The notes beneath the pieces are model-generated. The model was not told where the DNA came from, did no database searches, and worked only from the letters and a program-made list of their open reading frames with translations. The translations under genes and the position numbers were made by a program. From positions 434,001-498,000 of the forward strand of contig OX421964.1 of the NCBI GenBank assembly GCA_949128115.1: a DNA stretch of 64,000 nt, given 5' to 3'. Each line of letters begins with the position of its first letter. Positions within the stretch are counted from its first letter, which is position 1. The stretch comes from Anaspis maculata. Taxonomy: Eukaryota > Arthropoda > Insecta > Coleoptera > Scraptiidae. Positions 62,901 through 64,000 of the stretch are shown here, piece by piece.

Positions 62901-64000
62901 TAGCTGCTAACTCAAAAAGTGGTGACCGATCGTTTTTAAAGTCACGTGGGTTGAAGTTTGAAGTCACGTGGGTTGGAGCCTGAAGTCACGTGGGTTCAAA
63001 CCTGAACTTTTTGGATAACTATTGTGTCTATTTTTTTATATTTCTGTTCGTTCGTCGGATGTTGCGTTTGAAACGAGTAGCTGCCAACTTAAAAAGTGGT
63101 GACCGATCGTTTTTGGAGTCACGTGGGATGAAGTTTGAAGTCACGTGGGTTGGAGCCTGAAGTCACGTGGGTTCAAACCTGAACTTTTTAGATAACAATT
63201 GTGTCTATTTTTTGATATTTTTGTTCGTTCGTCGGATGTTGCGTTTGGAACGAGTAGCTGCCAACTCCAAAAATGGTGACCGATCGTTTTAAGAGTCGCG
63301 TGGGTTGAAGTTTGAAGTCACGTGGGCTGGAGCCTGAAGTCACGTGTGTTAAAACCTCAACTTTTTGGATAACAATTGTGTCTTTTTTTTTTATATTTGT
63401 GTTCGTTCGTCAGATGTTGCGTTTGGAACAAGCAGCTGCCAACTCAAAAAGTGGTGACCGATCGTTTTTGAAGTCACGTGGGTTGGAGTTTGAAGTCACG
63501 TGGGTTGGAGCCCGGAGTCACGTGGGTTAGGACCTGAACTTTTTGGATAACAATTGTGTCTATTTTTTGATATTTTTGTTCGTCCGTCGGATCTTGCGTT
63601 TGGAACGAGTAGCTGCCAACTTAAAAAGTGGTAACCGATCGTTTTTAAAGTCACGTGGGTTGAAGTTTGAAGTCACGTGGGTTGGAGCCTGAAGTCACGT
63701 GGGTTGAAACCTGAACTTTTTGGATAACAATTGTCTTTTTTTTTTTTTCGATATTTGTGTTCGCTTGACGGATGTTGCGTTTGGAACAAGTAGCTGCCAA
63801 CTCAAAAAGTGGTGACCGATCGTTTTTGAAGTCACGTGGGTTGGAGTTTGAAGTCACGTGGGTTGGAGCTCGAAGTCACGTGGGTTAGGACCTGAACTTT
63901 TTGGATAACAATTGTGTCTTTTATTTTCGATATCTGTGTTCGTTTGACGGATGTTGCGTTTGGAACAAGTAGCTGCCAACTCCAAAAGTGGTGACATATC

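Larger units (their letters stand above)
28305..64000 (+). repeat. Satellite DNA array, right arm (same ~177-bp family)
   Basis: The array resumes immediately after the transposon in the same orientation and phase as the left arm. Joining base 25,359 to 28,310 restores an ordinary box followed by gttgaaacctgaac. It continues to the window end with no gene, RNA gene or second transposon visible. It contains the same monomer variants as the left arm plus several not seen there, such as a 105-bp truncated monomer and a box reading cacgagggtacgag. The blocks are arranged as near-identical higher-order copies described in separate entries. About 200 monomers are expected from the length (estimate). 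Confidence 0.97.
54357..64000 (+). repeat. Tandem higher-order repeat, period 6,990 bp (second unit cut by the window end)
   Basis: The segment from 54,357 recurs from 61,347 to the window end. The offset is 6,990 bp, rising to 6,991 after a one-base T-tract difference near 56,750 and 63,731. Both units share private variants absent elsewhere, such as aagcagctgcc (56,439 and 63,429) and gtcggatcttgcg (56,599 and 63,589). Confidence 0.85.

Overview
The window is eukaryotic, almost certainly animal, heterochromatin-like DNA. About 61 of the 64 kb is one satellite family with a basic monomer near 177 bp, all in the same orientation. The only non-satellite DNA is a single 2,945-bp DNA transposon at 25,360-28,304. 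No bacterial-type operons, tRNA, rRNA or CRISPR arrays are visible. I cannot name the species. A Transib-class transposon with a spliced transposase, together with abundant retained CpG in the satellite, fits an invertebrate best (inference).

Satellite (1-25,359 and 28,305-64,000). Each monomer has about 111 bp of unique sequence: a T-tract, the conserved ggatgttgcgtttgga segment, and the palindromes CAATTG and CGATCG. To this are attached two to four copies of a 22-bp box with the core GTCACGTGGG. Monomers therefore come in length classes of about 155, 177 and 198 bp. Every box carries a CACGTG E-box, so the window holds on the order of a thousand. Monomer variants are organised in large, nearly identical higher-order blocks. 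Tandem or near-tandem periods are 333, 556, 2,489, 2,640, 3,669, 5,030 and 6,990 bp. Long-range copies are offset by about 12.5-12.7, 12.96, 15.8, 16.6 and 34.1 kb. This shows repeated recent segmental amplification and unequal exchange. The many short open frames in the satellite are by-products of the repeat, not genes.

Transposon (25,360-28,304). The element has 36-bp terminal inverted repeats beginning CACATAG, a 5-bp GC-rich target duplication (CGTGG) and a RAG1-like transposase. I find the Asp-Asp-Glu catalytic triad (D284, D391, E599 in the predicted protein), a CxxC pair and an HxxxxH pair arranged as in the RAG1 core. This identifies it as a Transib-superfamily element, the transposon lineage from which RAG1 of V(D)J recombination derives. 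A short first exon and a 335-bp intron can be inferred from consensus splice sites. The reading frame is intact except for one in-frame amber codon at 26,881-26,883, which separates the first catalytic Asp from the other two. The element sits inside one of the GTCACGTGGG boxes. It is not seen in the other higher-order copies, so it inserted after those copies formed or has not been amplified with them.
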